Part shown: positions 45,879 through 59,100 of the stretch, piece by piece
How positions within the stretch are numbered: the first letter of the stretch is position 1
Layout: each line of letters opens with the position of its first letter
From: Dactylellina haptotyla
Taxonomy: Eukaryota; Ascomycota; Orbiliomycetes; Orbiliales; Orbiliaceae
Assembly (NCBI GenBank): GCA_031310005.1
Contig: CM062382.1
Coordinates: 1 to 64,000, forward strand
Direction: 5' to 3'
Length of the DNA stretch: 64,000 bases
Notes under the pieces: model-generated
The model's database searches: none
The model's input: the letters and a program-made list of their open reading frames with translations, nothing else
What the model was told of the DNA's origin: nothing
Position numbers and translations under genes: made by a program

Positions 45879-48377
45879 GACCTTAATTCAGCCGGGTTTT
45901 CTACACTCAATTGACACCGCACTGTATCATTGGAAATGTATTACGTCTACGGATTCTTAAGTAGTTTCATTTTAACATCTGTGTCCTCGGTCTCGAAATT
46001 GTTCAACATCCTTTTCTTCACATATTTGCATTCAAAGCAATTTTTGATATCTATATACAAAACAGAACAATTGAACTCATATATTCATTGAGAAGTGTCA
46101 CTCAGCCTCCTATTCAAACTTGATTAGAGCTTTGCAAATTTATTCAAAGCGTGCATTGTTCATAACCTATGATGACCATTCACAATAACACATTCTTCTC
46201 GATGGACCACAATTTTGTACTTAGCCGTAAACTAGCAAACTAGAGCCACTAGAGCTCAAGGAATTATCCCACGCTACAAAATTCACATCAATTAATACAT
46301 AATTCCTAATAACAGCCGTGTGCACTCATTTGTGCGTGGGCTGGCCTAGATGTTGATTTCTGTCGTTTTGCTGTCTAATCCTCTACCTTTTTCCAGCCCG
46401 GGGGGGACTTATAGCGGTTCCCTCGGATGTAGCTATGTACGTTTGTGGGACTTAGTACGGCATCTAGCATTGCGAGACATGTAATAGTAGTCTTAAGATC
46501 TTACCATATATGATTCCATCAAGTTGGTCAAAGGGTTTGGTTCTTTACCATGTTTAACATAGTATTAATACAATGCAATTGCGCTACATCTCTCAACTAT
46601 CTACGCGGTCCCTTTCCGTTAGTAGAAGAGGAAGGTTGTGTATGCGGATCAGCGAAAAATTCTTACCAGCTACAAACGAATATCCGAGTTTAGCCTTATA
46701 GCCAGCTTTCCGAGCTTCGTTATTTTTGCTGGTCAAATAGGGACGCATTCGATAGCAATTCTGGTAAATAATATGACTACTGTATCAACGGTATTATTTG
46801 GGCGGTGCACGGTGTGGTCTGTTGCATGACAAGCGCAACACAAGAAATGACTCAACGACTCAACATCGCTCTAGAAAGGGCTTTTTTGTTGTCTCAGGCA
46901 CTTTTGCGGCCGCGCAAATAGCAGTGATGCATGCACATGTAGGTTTGCACTATTTTCATTTCATATCAATCAATCAGTTAATCAGGTGATTGATCAACAT
47001 CATTATTGCCCCTGCCCATTATGCGCCTTTGCTGAATCAACCTTCCAGGATATAGCCAACACTCTTGTTTTAGCTCCAACCAAAGCTAAGAAGTTCGCAA
47101 AGATGCGATTGTTGGGGGCTAGGCGCATAACTAATGCAATACCAGTACTGGCCAGTCAGATTTATTGTTGTATAGTCGGAACATCGAGCAACTTCTGGTT
47201 ATTGACAGCTCGGAGCTTTATATTCCCTCATTTAATACTGAAGAACGGCTTCGGTTTGGAAATATGATCATGGGAACGTAATTTTAAGAAGCTTAAATAA
47301 AAGGACCAGTGTGGGTTTCTTCCAATCCCAACACAATTCCGTTGTAATGCTGGTCTCATTCCCAACCTCAAACCAGTCCGCTGTAATGCGAAGAATTGCT
47401 TAAACTTTGAGACTACGATCGATTGTCTTAAAGCTTTTTCGATATCTTGACACTCACCGAGCGGTAATTGCTGGTATAAATTTAACGTACATATCACTAG
47501 ATACATCTTCTAGTGCATTTCCCGCGTCCGTCGCATCTGGAGGACTCTTTGCCTGACGAAAACATGTATATGACAATAAATCCGGCCCAAATGTCTCAAT
47601 GCGAACTGATGCGGTCCTTACAGTGTCTTGCCTCTTACTTGCCATTCCAGCTAGCCACATACCGACATCTCACAACTCGTTAGTCCGCACCCAAGCTACA
47701 CCATTGAACTGCACGCGACGTAACGAACCGGGCTCCAGCTAGCCCGCTTACACGAGTTTTCTAAGTATATATCCGTTTGGAGAAAACTGTGCTCAGTTAT
47801 CACGATTCCCTAGAACATTTTTCAACCTCAAACCGTCTGCCGTGAATGGTATCCGGATGCAATAGGGTTACTCTTAACAACACTTTGGACTAGCAATGAA
47901 TAGGCAAAGCATTCGTGGAGGAAATGTCTCTATTCGGTGAATTTTCGTCAGTACGACGTGTATTCGAATATATTTCGTGTCTACTGCTACATTGAAAGTA
48001 GATTGCTGGCTAACCTTTGATGCAAATCTCAGATATATCGGACGGTTAAGGGTGTCGCAACCCGTGCCTGTACGGTACCTGGGATAGCGAGTGGTTGGGA
48101 GTCGCATGCCTGACTAGTAGGATAGATATACTGGGAAATGCGCCGATACTCGCGGAGAGAATCGGTTGGGCCTGCTCAAGGGAACTTGCACTACACTATG
48201 ACCCACTCTACCGTCTAAACTAGGATATCATGCATGAAGAGGCAGGGCTCTAAGTTTCAACCCCAGCGTCTCTCATAAAATCTTGATAAATCCCACCTGC
48301 TCAACTACACAGTATCCAATCCAATAATTTTGTCTTCATAGCTCCCTTGAATGTATGGATTCTTGAAGTTTTCGGCA
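45879..48377. other. 2.5-kb region without a supported gene
   Basis: Short frames only, on both strands. Two or three very imperfect copies of a CAACCTCAAACC..TGTAATG-like segment occur at about 47320, 47365 and 47825. The last 100 bases lead into the NACHT protein gene. Confidence 0.45.
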
Positions 48378-51300
48378 ATGGCAAAAGACAAAAGTCAAAA
48401 GGGTGAGTTAAAGTCAGGGTTCCGGTGATACCAAATCGACTAAATCCAATATACCAAATAGTTCGCAATGGGCCAAAGGCAGACCCTTCGGTCGCTGCTG
48501 TTGGTTCAATTGATTCAATCCCAGATGTAGCGATTGCGTCGTCGCTTCAAATCAATAGCGAAGTGGTTCCTACCCCCCAATCAAAAAGCCGACCGCTTGG
48601 GACTTTGCCCATGGATATGCCAGGTAGCAAGGCGGAACACACGAATGGATCATCCGCGGCTGGATCTTCTGGATATAATTCGGGCAATGTCGGCTCCACG
48701 AATCCCGAGTTTTCTGGATCTGCTGCCTCTACGTTTGAGTCTGCTGGGTTTAGATCATCGACATATGAGCCAACTGGATTTGGATCTTCCACCTTCGAAA
48801 TGGTTGGAGTTGGATCGCCTATGTATAGCCCGTCGGTGCATGGTTCTGCACTTGCGTCTAGAGCCCAGATTACAATGGAAGTTAACAGTTACCACAGCTA
48901 CCATGCAACTGCCCCTAAGTATCAGTCGTTCTCAACATCTTCCGCCTCGGCGCCGCCAGCCTTCCTTGATAACCTTGAAGCGAGCAGGCTGATGATCCAG
49001 AGAGCGAGGGTGGAGCTTGGCCCCAATGCTGATAAGGTGTTGAAAGGATGCCCTAATCTTGATAGCTTTAGAAGATTTGTCAACGCCCAGAGTTTGCGTG
49101 ATATGCCGGATGAGGGTAGCGTTTTGGATAACAGTTTGCGATGGTGCGGTCAGTTTGCGGAAAGATTGGAGGTTTTTTCGCAACAGATCTCATTGTTCTT
49201 CCCCGGAGGGAAACAAACCGCGACGCAGCTCCTTGGTTGCTGCAAAGTCTTACTCTTGGTGAGTTTGGCTTGAACATTCAAATTAATTTATACTTCACAT
49301 TCCTTACCAGCAAATTAGATTAGCTCCCGAAATGTCGACGCATTGCAAAGGTTTTTCGATGAGTTGTACAAGATATCAACTGCTCTGGGAGTTTTGGAGG
49401 CGCATGGAGATCTCTATGTTTCCTTGGTCGATTTGCAAGCACTTCTTACGGCTCTTTTCAGCAATGTCATTGAATTAGTTGTTCGTGTTACGACATTGTA
49501 TCACGAGAGACGAAGTAAGTCAGTCCGCCGGCTTTGGGGGATATTCGACTAATTGGGTCAATTTATAGTCACCAGGGACTTGATCACAGAATGCGAAGAG
49601 CTTATAACTTCCATCGTGAGGAAGTTTCTCGCCAACAAAAGAGATCTCGAAGAAGAAATCTGGCACCATCGGATCAAGGAATCGCCTATTGTACAAGGTA
49701 TGTATTTGGGTGAAAGTCTTTGCACTCTGCGATTACTAATGTTATTAGGATCGGGCCCTATTTCGGTCGCGGATTTGAAAACTTGGTTGCGCCAGGGTAC
49801 TGTTGAAACGCCGAAGCCCACAATCTGTGAAGGAACATGCACATGGTTCGAGAGAACTCTCTCAGAATTCAAAGATGGAGAAGATCAACTTCTTTGTGTC
49901 TTTGGCAAAGAAGGCAGTGGCAAGACGATGCTCGCCAATTGGATCACCGATCGTTTGCGAGCACATAGACAAGATGTGTTGATGAGCTTTGCTTTTGGTA
50001 GGTATTCCCCTTGCAAGCTTATTACGCGCCTCGACTAATGGTCTTACAGAAACGAATACTAAATACGGAACTTCTACTGTCTTCATGCTAAAATCCCTTC
50101 TGCTGCAATTGTTGGATAAGAGTCTCGGAAACGTGGCACTTTTCAAGCGGCTTGCGGATATTTACATAACGGCGACCTCTAACCAAGGCAGTAGGGGCGA
50201 GGCGATGATAGAAATGGCCCTTTGGGACATCTTTGGGGAGTCCGCGAGGTCTACAAGGCATCTAAATATAGTTATTGACGGACTGGACCACGTCTCTGGT
50301 GGTAATCAGAAGGCTCATGAAATCGTCACCAGGATCCGCGAAATCATTGATGCCAACGGTCCAAATTCTCTCAACTGCATACTTACTTGCACACCTTTCG
50401 AAACTGATGTTTCTCTTCAGTTCACTGCTTTAAACATCGATGAAGAGAATACCAGATACGACTTGAAGATTTATGTCACCAAGGTTCTGGAAGACTTTCT
50501 CAGCGCGGCCAATGTAAACTCAATTGACCGCCAAAACATAATCGATCTTCTCTGTAAGAAAGCTGCTGGCTCGTTCGTCATCGCGAATCTCTTGATTCAA
50601 AACGTCAAGCGTGGGAGAAATATAGCAGAAATCATCAAGACTCTGGGTGATTCCAACTCCTCTGGAACTGCAGGTCTTCTGGATGCTCTCCTCACAAATG
50701 TTGATTTTAAAAATCCGGATACTATGAGAATTATATCATGGCTTCTCGTCGCCGATGAACCTCTCTCCGTGCACAATATAAGAGAAATACTTGAGATCAA
50801 CTATTCCGATGAGAAGCCACCTTTTCGGTCCCCAAGACTAAAGTGGGATGTCGACAGAGACATAATTCAACCTTGTGGAAACCTTGTCGTTCTCGATCGG
50901 AATCTCATCCAATTCTCTCATCCTTCACTTAAAGACTTATTTTGGAAAAAGGCGGGCATCGACAAACGACTTCCGTGCGCTAAAAGATGCCACTCTGAAG
51001 TCTTGCTTAGTTTGCTGGCCTATATATCGACATCTAACGTATCACTACGCTCTGAACATTCCTTTGGTACCATCTCTCGGGAAACATGCGACGCGGCAAT
51101 ACAAACCCAAGGTCTTCTTGGCTACGGCGTACGGAAGTGGCTTGTTCATTTCCGACAATCTCAGTACTTTCAAGATGGGAAGACAAGCAAGTTGAATGCC
51201 CCTTCGCCGCTCATCAAGGTTTTCCCCTCGGACGCAAGCTTTGCACAACTGGAATATGCGCTCTGGCGTAATGAACAGGTTCAAGAGAAAGACTTTGCGC

Positions 51301-54300
51301 TTGCCGCTGAGGTCAGACAGTCCATTCTTATGAGCGTTCCAGCAACAATCCATTCTTTTATGAATCTCATGAGAATCAGGCTGTTTCTTGGCGATTGGTC
51401 TTCTGCCCTTCAAGTTTGCTTCAAGGCGTGGAAAATAAGTCAAACTCTATATGGCAATTTCAGCGACGAGAGTTGGGAGATAGCCAGCGTTTATTCCTCC
51501 ACAAGTAGGGAGCACGATGATATTGAGTTTGGTCGCGAAGTTTACGACTGGATCATAATGTACTGCAAGAACAAAAATCCTGACATCAGCAAGGAGATCA
51601 TCGATGTCGTGAAGCGACATGGTGGCAAGCTTTCGGAAAGAGGGAAAGATCAGGAAGCCATAATTCATTATCGTTGGCTCTGGGAAAATTGCTGCCAAAA
51701 GTTTGGAGAGACCGATGAACGGTCTTCTTCAATTTTGGATCTCATGGTCGGGATTCTTCAGAAAGATCCCTCATCGACGGAGTATCTTGATATTTGTACG
51801 AAGCAGTTAACCGTTACTGAAAAAAGCCTTAGACCATGGGATAAAGAGAGAATCAAAGCCATAATCCGACTCTCTACAGCATATGAAAAAGCCGGGCGGA
51901 TGTCAGATGTCAACAAGGTTTTCGACGACGCTATCAAGGCATTGACGTTAGCGTTAACAAAATCTGGAAGCGAGGACCTCATATTCATCCACGAAGAACG
52001 AATCTACCTCATCGTGCATTTCGCCAATTTCTACTTTCGGAATTCCAGTCGAGACAGTGGCTTGCTTCTGTTGAAAGAATTTTGGACGAAGTACCGACAA
52101 GATGTGCAAAATTTGAGAGCGCATTCCCCCGGATTGCTGAAAAATTTGAATCTTCTAGCTGAGATTTTGGAGTCCTCGGACCTTAACGGAGAAGCTGACG
52201 AGCTTTACGGCTCTTTGTGGATTTATCTCAAACAAACGCAGCAGCTAAGTACGAGTACATTTACCTACCAGGTTGCCAGCGGTCTTGCGAGGTTAAGAAA
52301 ACGTGGTCGAGGTGACCCAAAGGAAGAAGAAACCATCTTAACGGAACTTGTCGATATTCTTAATCCGTCGGGAACAAGGGAAATAGCGGACGCGGGGCTT
52401 GATGCTTTCACTCAGCTTGGAAGTTTGTACGAAGGCCAAAGCGAATGGACAAAATTGATCACCACCGTTAGGAAAGCACTGATGCTTGCCTGGCCAGCTA
52501 TAGTTCCTGGCCAGGAAAGAGCAAATCTCAACCTACCTCAGGTTTTCATGGAGAAAGGCATACAATTGGTGTACCTTTTAGCACTTGGATATGCAAAACA
52601 AGGCGATCTGAACGAAGCCTGTACACTATACAGACTCGTGCACCAAGCTTGCCAGAATACACTCATGCCAAACACTCAGATAAGAGTTATCAGGGCGTTT
52701 AAAGAGTATTGCATTTTCTGCGATGCCAACGGCCACGGTGGGGAAGCTGTCGAGGCGTGCGAGACTTATTTTGAGACATTGTCCCGAACTCCTGGTTTGT
52801 CGCACGAAAGTACGCTGGAAATTGGTGTTCACTTAGCGGAAATGTACCAAGCAAAGAAGCACGCAGACAACGCTATAAATGTGTACAGGAGAATCTCTGA
52901 TGCACTTCTCCAGACCTCGCTGACAGCGCAGAGCTTCAAGATCATGGCTACGCTATTCTCGCTATATGATAGAACGCCGTCGAAAGAACATGAAGCAATC
53001 CAATTTTATATAACATTCTGGGGGAAAATCACCACAACTACAAATCTTGGATTTGTTCCGGACGCCGAGCTTATTTTCAAGGTTTACCAGAAGTATAGAG
53101 CACATGTTGAAAGATCAGGGAGACCAGCGGCTGAACTCCTAACCACTACGCAACAACTTCTAAACTACTATCACAACCATGGGAGTAAAGATGACAAGTT
53201 TTATTTCAAGGCTTTACTATGCTACGCTCAATTACTAGAGTCAGATGGTACTAGGGTAAAAGAAGCGATTGAAGAATACGAAAAGCTTCTAGGGATGGCC
53301 CTCAGAGTCGCTGGAACAACAGACAACACGGCCATTATCTTACAAATCCAACAGAGTCTCGCCAAGATGTATCTTCTCGATAAGAGTACAGAAAGTAAAG
53401 CCGGAGACTTGTACTATGGACTGTTTCAAGAATTTAAAGCCACTCATGGCCTCAGCCATAAGTCCAGCTTAGGTTCTCTTCAGCAGCTAGTACAGTTTTA
53501 TGTGAATCAAAAGGATTCAACAAAAGCGGTCCAGCTTTTGGAGCATACAACAATCGAGATTTTGTCATCGGAGACTAATGAGCGAGCTTTGTTCGATTGT
53601 GCCTTATCGACAGGTAAAATGTTCAAAGTTCTCGGCATCCAGAAGGTAGCAACTAGCTTGGTTCAGGCGCTTCGTGGGTACTGCCGAATGGGTCCGGAGG
53701 AGAGACGCTTATATGATGAGAAAGATGGCCGTTTCAAGAAACTGGTTTTCAGAAACTCACATATGCTCATGACAGAACGCAGATACCAAGTTTTCTTCTC
53801 AGCCATGGAAATGGTGTCCCGAAGCGATGTCCAGGTCCAGACCGATGACGACCTCTACTCTAGAGTCATAACAGTTGTCCTTCAAGAATCCGAGTACTAT
53901 ATGGCATGGCTGGCAGCTACCAAGTTTGGGGAGCGGCTAGATGTCATTCTCGCGGCAGGTGCCCGCCTTAGAGTATTTCTCAGAGCGCAGGGTCGAGAAG
54001 AGGAATTTAAATTTGTCGAAAACGATCTCAGAGCGATTTTCCAACGAGAATTCAAAACATTTCAACCTGATAACAAACCAAAGACCGGAATTGACCTCAA
54101 ATTCTCCGATGATATGCTGGACGAGTTTTTCCGAGAGTGTCTCAATCTGTTTGCCAGCTCTAACCAGAGACAAAGCTTTTCTCTAGTTGACGTTGGATTG
54201 AAGCGTGTGGAGGCAACAATCGAACATGGAGACATTGACGCAGCCTTCATTCTTTCCGTCTGGACCTACAAATTTCTGACTGAAGAGAATAAATTGGTGA

Positions 54301-55241
54301 ATATTCTACGCATTTTGTTTTACATGACATCCGAGAAGGTTAAAGCCACGCCCAATGACATCTTACGAGCTGATATCAACAAGTTTACTCAAATTATCCT
54401 TCAAGATATCTTGTCAGCCCAAGGTGGAATGGGAATCTCCTGGGTTTCTGTGAAACTAAGAGATATTCACCAGTTGCTAGTGCTTCTGGGGTCTGACAAT
54501 CGCTGGGATTTCATGTTGAATATCCTTGAGCAGCTCTGGGACTCTCGAAATAGCCATGATGATATTTGGAGCCCGCATCTGGTTACGATGATTGGTTGTC
54601 GTTTATGCGACGTTTACATGAAGCAAGGAAGGAAAGAAGCTGCACTGAGGGTGCTGGAGAGAATACAATACAACTACCTCCGCGTTTTTGGCCCATTTCA
54701 TGTTGAAACACAGCAGTTTTGCAATCTACTCTGTAGGGTTTACAACAGCGCAGGGTACTACAACAAGGCAATCACGGTAAGCGAGAGGCTTCTCCAAGGT
54801 CTACTGGAACCAGGGAATGCCAGCTTGTTCCCGAAAGAACAAGCTTCCAACTTTATCTTCAGCCAGCTTGACTTGATGAAGTACTCATACCATAAGAAGG
54901 GAGGGTCACCGAATCTCGACAACATGGTGTTGCTGGTGAAACAGCTGCAGACGTTATATTATGTGAAGAACTCGAGCTGGAACGACCTCGCTGATTTCAG
55001 GGCTTGGAGTAAAAATGCGCTTGCGAAAGAAGAATCTCACTTTATTTGGCAGGCGCCAGAGACGTGGGGTTTATTGGAGGACGACCATAGCTTGTATTCC
55101 GAAGACCGCGATGTGGTACGCGCCTTGCCAAATGGCGATGAGAACTGTGGCCAGGCCCCCCACAAGACAGCTGTCTCCCACAAAGGAAAGGATTTCATCG
55201 AATTCGCTCGTTCTTCATTCACGTCACTATTTGATAGTTAG
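48378..55241 (+). CDS. Giant NLR-like STAND protein (NACHT NTPase with long helical-repeat C-terminus)
   Basis: Exons 48378-48402, 48462-49258, 49319-49514, 49569-49697, 49749-49997 and 50050-55241 join in phase into 2,195 residues. Five introns (51-60 bp) lie in the first quarter; the remainder is one 5.2-kb exon. Layout: a low-complexity Ser/Gly/Thr N-terminus with three 10-residue repeats; a helical N-terminal domain (about 170-380, for example DALQRFFDELYKISTAL) typical of fungal STAND proteins; a NACHT-like NTPase with Walker A GKEGSGKT (about 435-442) and Walker B LNIVIDGLDHV; a winged-helix-like segment; and about 1,600 residues of TPR-like helical pairs (GEADELYGSLWIYLK, NEACTLYRLVHQAC, KEAALRVLERI). 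In the family such proteins act in nonself recognition and regulated cell death, by nucleotide-dependent oligomerisation. Ligand and effector function are not readable here. No stop or frameshift was seen in 6.6 kb of coding sequence, so the gene is under purifying constraint or young. Confidence 0.88.
48731..48820 (+). repeat. Three 30-bp coding repeats in the STAND protein N-terminus
   Basis: Units 48731-48760, 48761-48790 and 48791-48820 encode TFESAGFRSS, TYEPTGFGSS and TFEMVGVGSP. They are diverged at the DNA level but in register, so the expansion is not recent. Confidence 0.8.
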
Positions 55242-56126
55242 CTTGCTGTAAATTTAAAATTTGTGTTTCTATTGCAATTGTCAGCTTGTCTTGCTTCGCG
55301 TTGTTATTTTCTACACTACTATTAAATAGATGTGACCCGCCACTTGAAACGGGTTTATAATACGAAACCGAGTCGCATCATTTATGATATGTCTTCTTTG
55401 CTATTTGGCGGTCCAGCGGTCATCCGTAGTCTTGAGGCTACGTAATTTGTTCGTGGGAGCCAAAGAAAACCCCGAAAATTAAGAGGTCCGTTCACCACCA
55501 AGACAAGCCTGGGTTCTGTGTTACATTGGCTGCCAGGCTGACATGGATGCAGAGGTGGGCATCGTCTGCCAGCACAATACCGAATCACATCGCCAGAATC
55601 GCTTCCACGGACATGTCCTGCGCCGTGTGTTGTTTCTCTCGTTCGGCTGGTCATAACCTATCATCACAGTGTGCAACGATCAAGTTCAGGCACTTTTGAG
55701 AAACAGTCAATAATATGTGCAGCAGCGGCCCGGTTACAAGCTGCAGCTGTGCCACAGGAAAGCTCCCGCTTCGAATTTCAGGCATGCTTTGTTGGGCCGA
55801 TGGAGGAGGATCCGAGCACAGAACGAAGCCTCGTCTCTGCTTCGGGTGCCGGTTTTGGAGATGTGCCAACACGAACAATCCAACCGCAACAAGCAACACC
55901 AAAACCAGCGCCGAAGACACACGACAACCGCAGCCTTCCCACTCGACCTCTCGCTCCTCATCCTGATCGCATTCTCCGATTCATCTCGTATTATTCCTTC
56001 TAATCCCACGCCTTCGCTATCTGATTCTATCACATAAATATCCTTGATAGAAAGCTTGCCGAATCGAATTCGCTCTCCTCCATCCCAAAGTTTCGCCTCT
56101 CGACCATCGTCAAAGCAGCAACTGAA
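55242..56126. other. Intergenic region between two large co-oriented genes
   Basis: About 0.9 kb holding the 3' end of the STAND gene and the promoter and leader of the DUF6606 gene. Several overlapping frames at 55650-56040 on both strands lack ATG, domains or splice support. Confidence 0.5.
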
Positions 56127-59100
56127 ATGTCGGAATCCAAAGACTCAGGGGTTATGTCCTGTGATGCAGTATTCAATCACGTAGTCTTGCCGCCCCAGCT
56201 CCCGAATACGGAGGACGGTGACGTCGATGCCGTCTCAACTGCCCTCATCAACCTGGTAACATCCGCAGTTCAAGACATCCGCAAGCTTACCCACGATCGA
56301 TGCCACAACCAGCTTTACTACGTTCACCAGTCTCTCATCAACCACCAAAAGGTTTCCATAAGCGGTGCCATAAACAAGCAGATTCTTCTTCAGCAACTTC
56401 GGTCTCTCGAAGATAAACATCAAATCATCCTGCATGTTACAAAACAGAACGCGGCGCTGCTTATTAGACGGGAGCGCAAGTATGTTTCATCTTACCTTGA
56501 TTCCCATCCTGCTCAACTGCAGCTAATCACTGGCAAACTAGTTCTTCCGCAGACAATATTATTTTCGAGGCGTTCGAGGCTTCACCAACATCCCATAAGG
56601 CACTCGAAGCTAAATCTGCCCTCCAATGGGACTTCCCAGGCATCGCAGTCTCGGTGTCATATTCCACCTTCATCGTAGTTGAGTTCCAGGAAGAACTCGC
56701 CACTTTTTTGGAACAAGCGAGTAAAGAGTCGATCAAACGTTTTGCCGCAACTACCAACAAAGCAGCGTCTGGAGCTTGGGAGAGTCGCGACACCGTAGAC
56801 CCCAAGCTTATTACAGGCCTGATGATGAGTCTGTTGGAAGCAACTGGTACTCGCGTTTTTCCCCCTCTTCTGAGGAAGAGAGTAAAAGATGACGTTTGCT
56901 GGTTCGATGGCCTTAATCCGTGGAGAAGACATCCGACCTGGCTTATCCTCAGAGTTGCAGTTGAGAGGCACCTCCAGCAACTATTTAATCCAGAAGAGGG
57001 TAGAATACAATACAAGTTTCTGAAGTGTTGGTTGTTGCAAGATTTGCTCAAAACTACCTTCCGCCAAATACACCCTGAACGAAGTATGCTTCTTCAAGCA
57101 AAGCTATGCCGCAGAGTAGCAAAGTTGGAACGAGAAAAGCTGCTGGCTTCAGGAAGCTCGCAATCAACCTACTCGTATTTCCTTGAAAAGCTTCGCCCAG
57201 TTGTATGCGATACTGTCCAATTGGTTGATGGCAATATCAAAGATACCTGGGGCCATTATTGCCAACACATTGAGCGACGAATAGCCACCCTCCCTCGCAG
57301 AGCAGACAGTCACGACACAACCTTAACGCTACCGAGTAGCGGTGGATATCTTGACTCGATACTAGCGGATTCAACTGCGAGTGCTATGACACATCAGATC
57401 ATTAGCACTTCTTCCCAGGGCAAAGAAGTTCCCCAAGATGGAAGAAAGATTTTTGCCGCATTCGCTGATCGCCACTATAAGTTCCTGGCGATAGATGCAA
57501 GTCTTACGCAACTCAACATTAACTTCTATCAATCCGAAAATATTTCTATAAAGGAAAAATGTATCAAGCTCTCGACACAACTTCTAAAATATTTGGAAGC
57601 TACTGGCAACCTCTACAACGGAGTGCCTGAGGCATTTTCCAGGTGTATTCTCCAGATTCTAGAGACATGGGTTTCCCTTGATCAATATGCCGTCACTTTA
57701 TATCCTCTGCTCAAAGACTTCCACCCAGTTTTAACAGCCGAGATGCTGAATTCCTTGCATATTGAGTCTGCTCAAGAATTTATACGATTACAAAAGTTGG
57801 ACGAGTACCTTAGACGGAGAACACAAGAGTCGCAATATAAGACGTCCATTTTCGCAGATCCTAGCAAAGGGTGCTTTGCTGATCAGTATGTTGCCTACTC
57901 TACCGAGAGTAGTAGGTTTGAAGAACTGCGGAAACACATAGAGACCACAGCAGAGACCAATCGAGGGCTGAAAGAAGCAGAATGGAAAACCAAAACCGCT
58001 GAATTTGAACAAATTACGCAAGAAATACTGGCTATCGATTGTCAATTACAACTTTCAGATGATTACCCTCCGGTACAGCACCATGACATGAAACGCTGTA
58101 AAAAGTGTTTCCTCGAAAGAAAAGCACGAAGAATGAGAATTACCATCCACGAACACCCTCTTCCGGAGAGTGTACCTCAAATGAGAGCTGTTCTCTTCGA
58201 ATTGTTGTGTCCGCAAGCCTTCGCTTCATATAGAGATATTACTTGGAAGATAATTTCAACTTTGACACTTCCGGGTCTCCATCCAGCTAGTGAACCACGC
58301 CTTATTCTCCAAAATTACTCTGGACTTGCTGGATTCGGGGTACGGCCTCAGACAGCCGTCACCTTGGGATCAACTAAGAAGTCTTTCTTACAAACACACT
58401 TTGCAGAAATATCCTTACCCACACCATTAGAGAATGTTTGCGTGGCGAATGGTCTCTTCCTCAATTATTATGATACGGTTCAAACCCTTTGGCCAGGGCG
58501 ACTGACGCTTTCGCCAACGCTTTCCCACCACTTTCCATACCCAATACCAGAAAGCTCACCATTTGCACCATATGTTCAAGACATCGATCCCAAACATCCT
58601 CCGAGTTCATATGAGGTTGTTGCTAGCCAGACGCTATGCCCGACTGGAGCAAATATTCATGAATTTTTGGGGTATCAAGGTCTCTTGGGTGGCTATTATA
58701 GGCGACTTCCATCGATTCTTCTTGAGCTAGCATCTTCCAATCTTAATTTTAGCTCCGAGACAATATCATCGATCGTGAGATATCTCATTCATCAAGCCGG
58801 CCCGTCTCATGGCAGCGAGCCACTTCGGAGAGCGCATGGCTGGTATCAAGATACAAGCTTTGCATCCCAACTTCTAGATCAGATCTCAAATCGACTAGAA
58901 TTAATATCATCGAACTGGCGTGAAGTTCATTGTATGGAGATGCTCATTAGTCTGTTGACGAGAAGTATAGATATTTGGATTGAATTCGGTACGGATGATG
59001 ATACTCTCAATAGAGGGCTCAAGCTTCTCGATAATATTCGAGCCGTCATATCCACATGGCTTTCGAATTTGCGAGACGAAGTCAACAACACTGAGAAAGC

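Noticed and set aside
47320-47850. Three imperfect copies of a CAACCTCAAACC..GTAATG-like segment
   Set aside because: Similarity is weak and spacing irregular; I cannot exclude chance without an alignment.
55650-56040. Overlapping frames on both strands upstream of the DUF6606 gene
   Set aside because: No ATG in good context, no domain; position fits promoter and leader.
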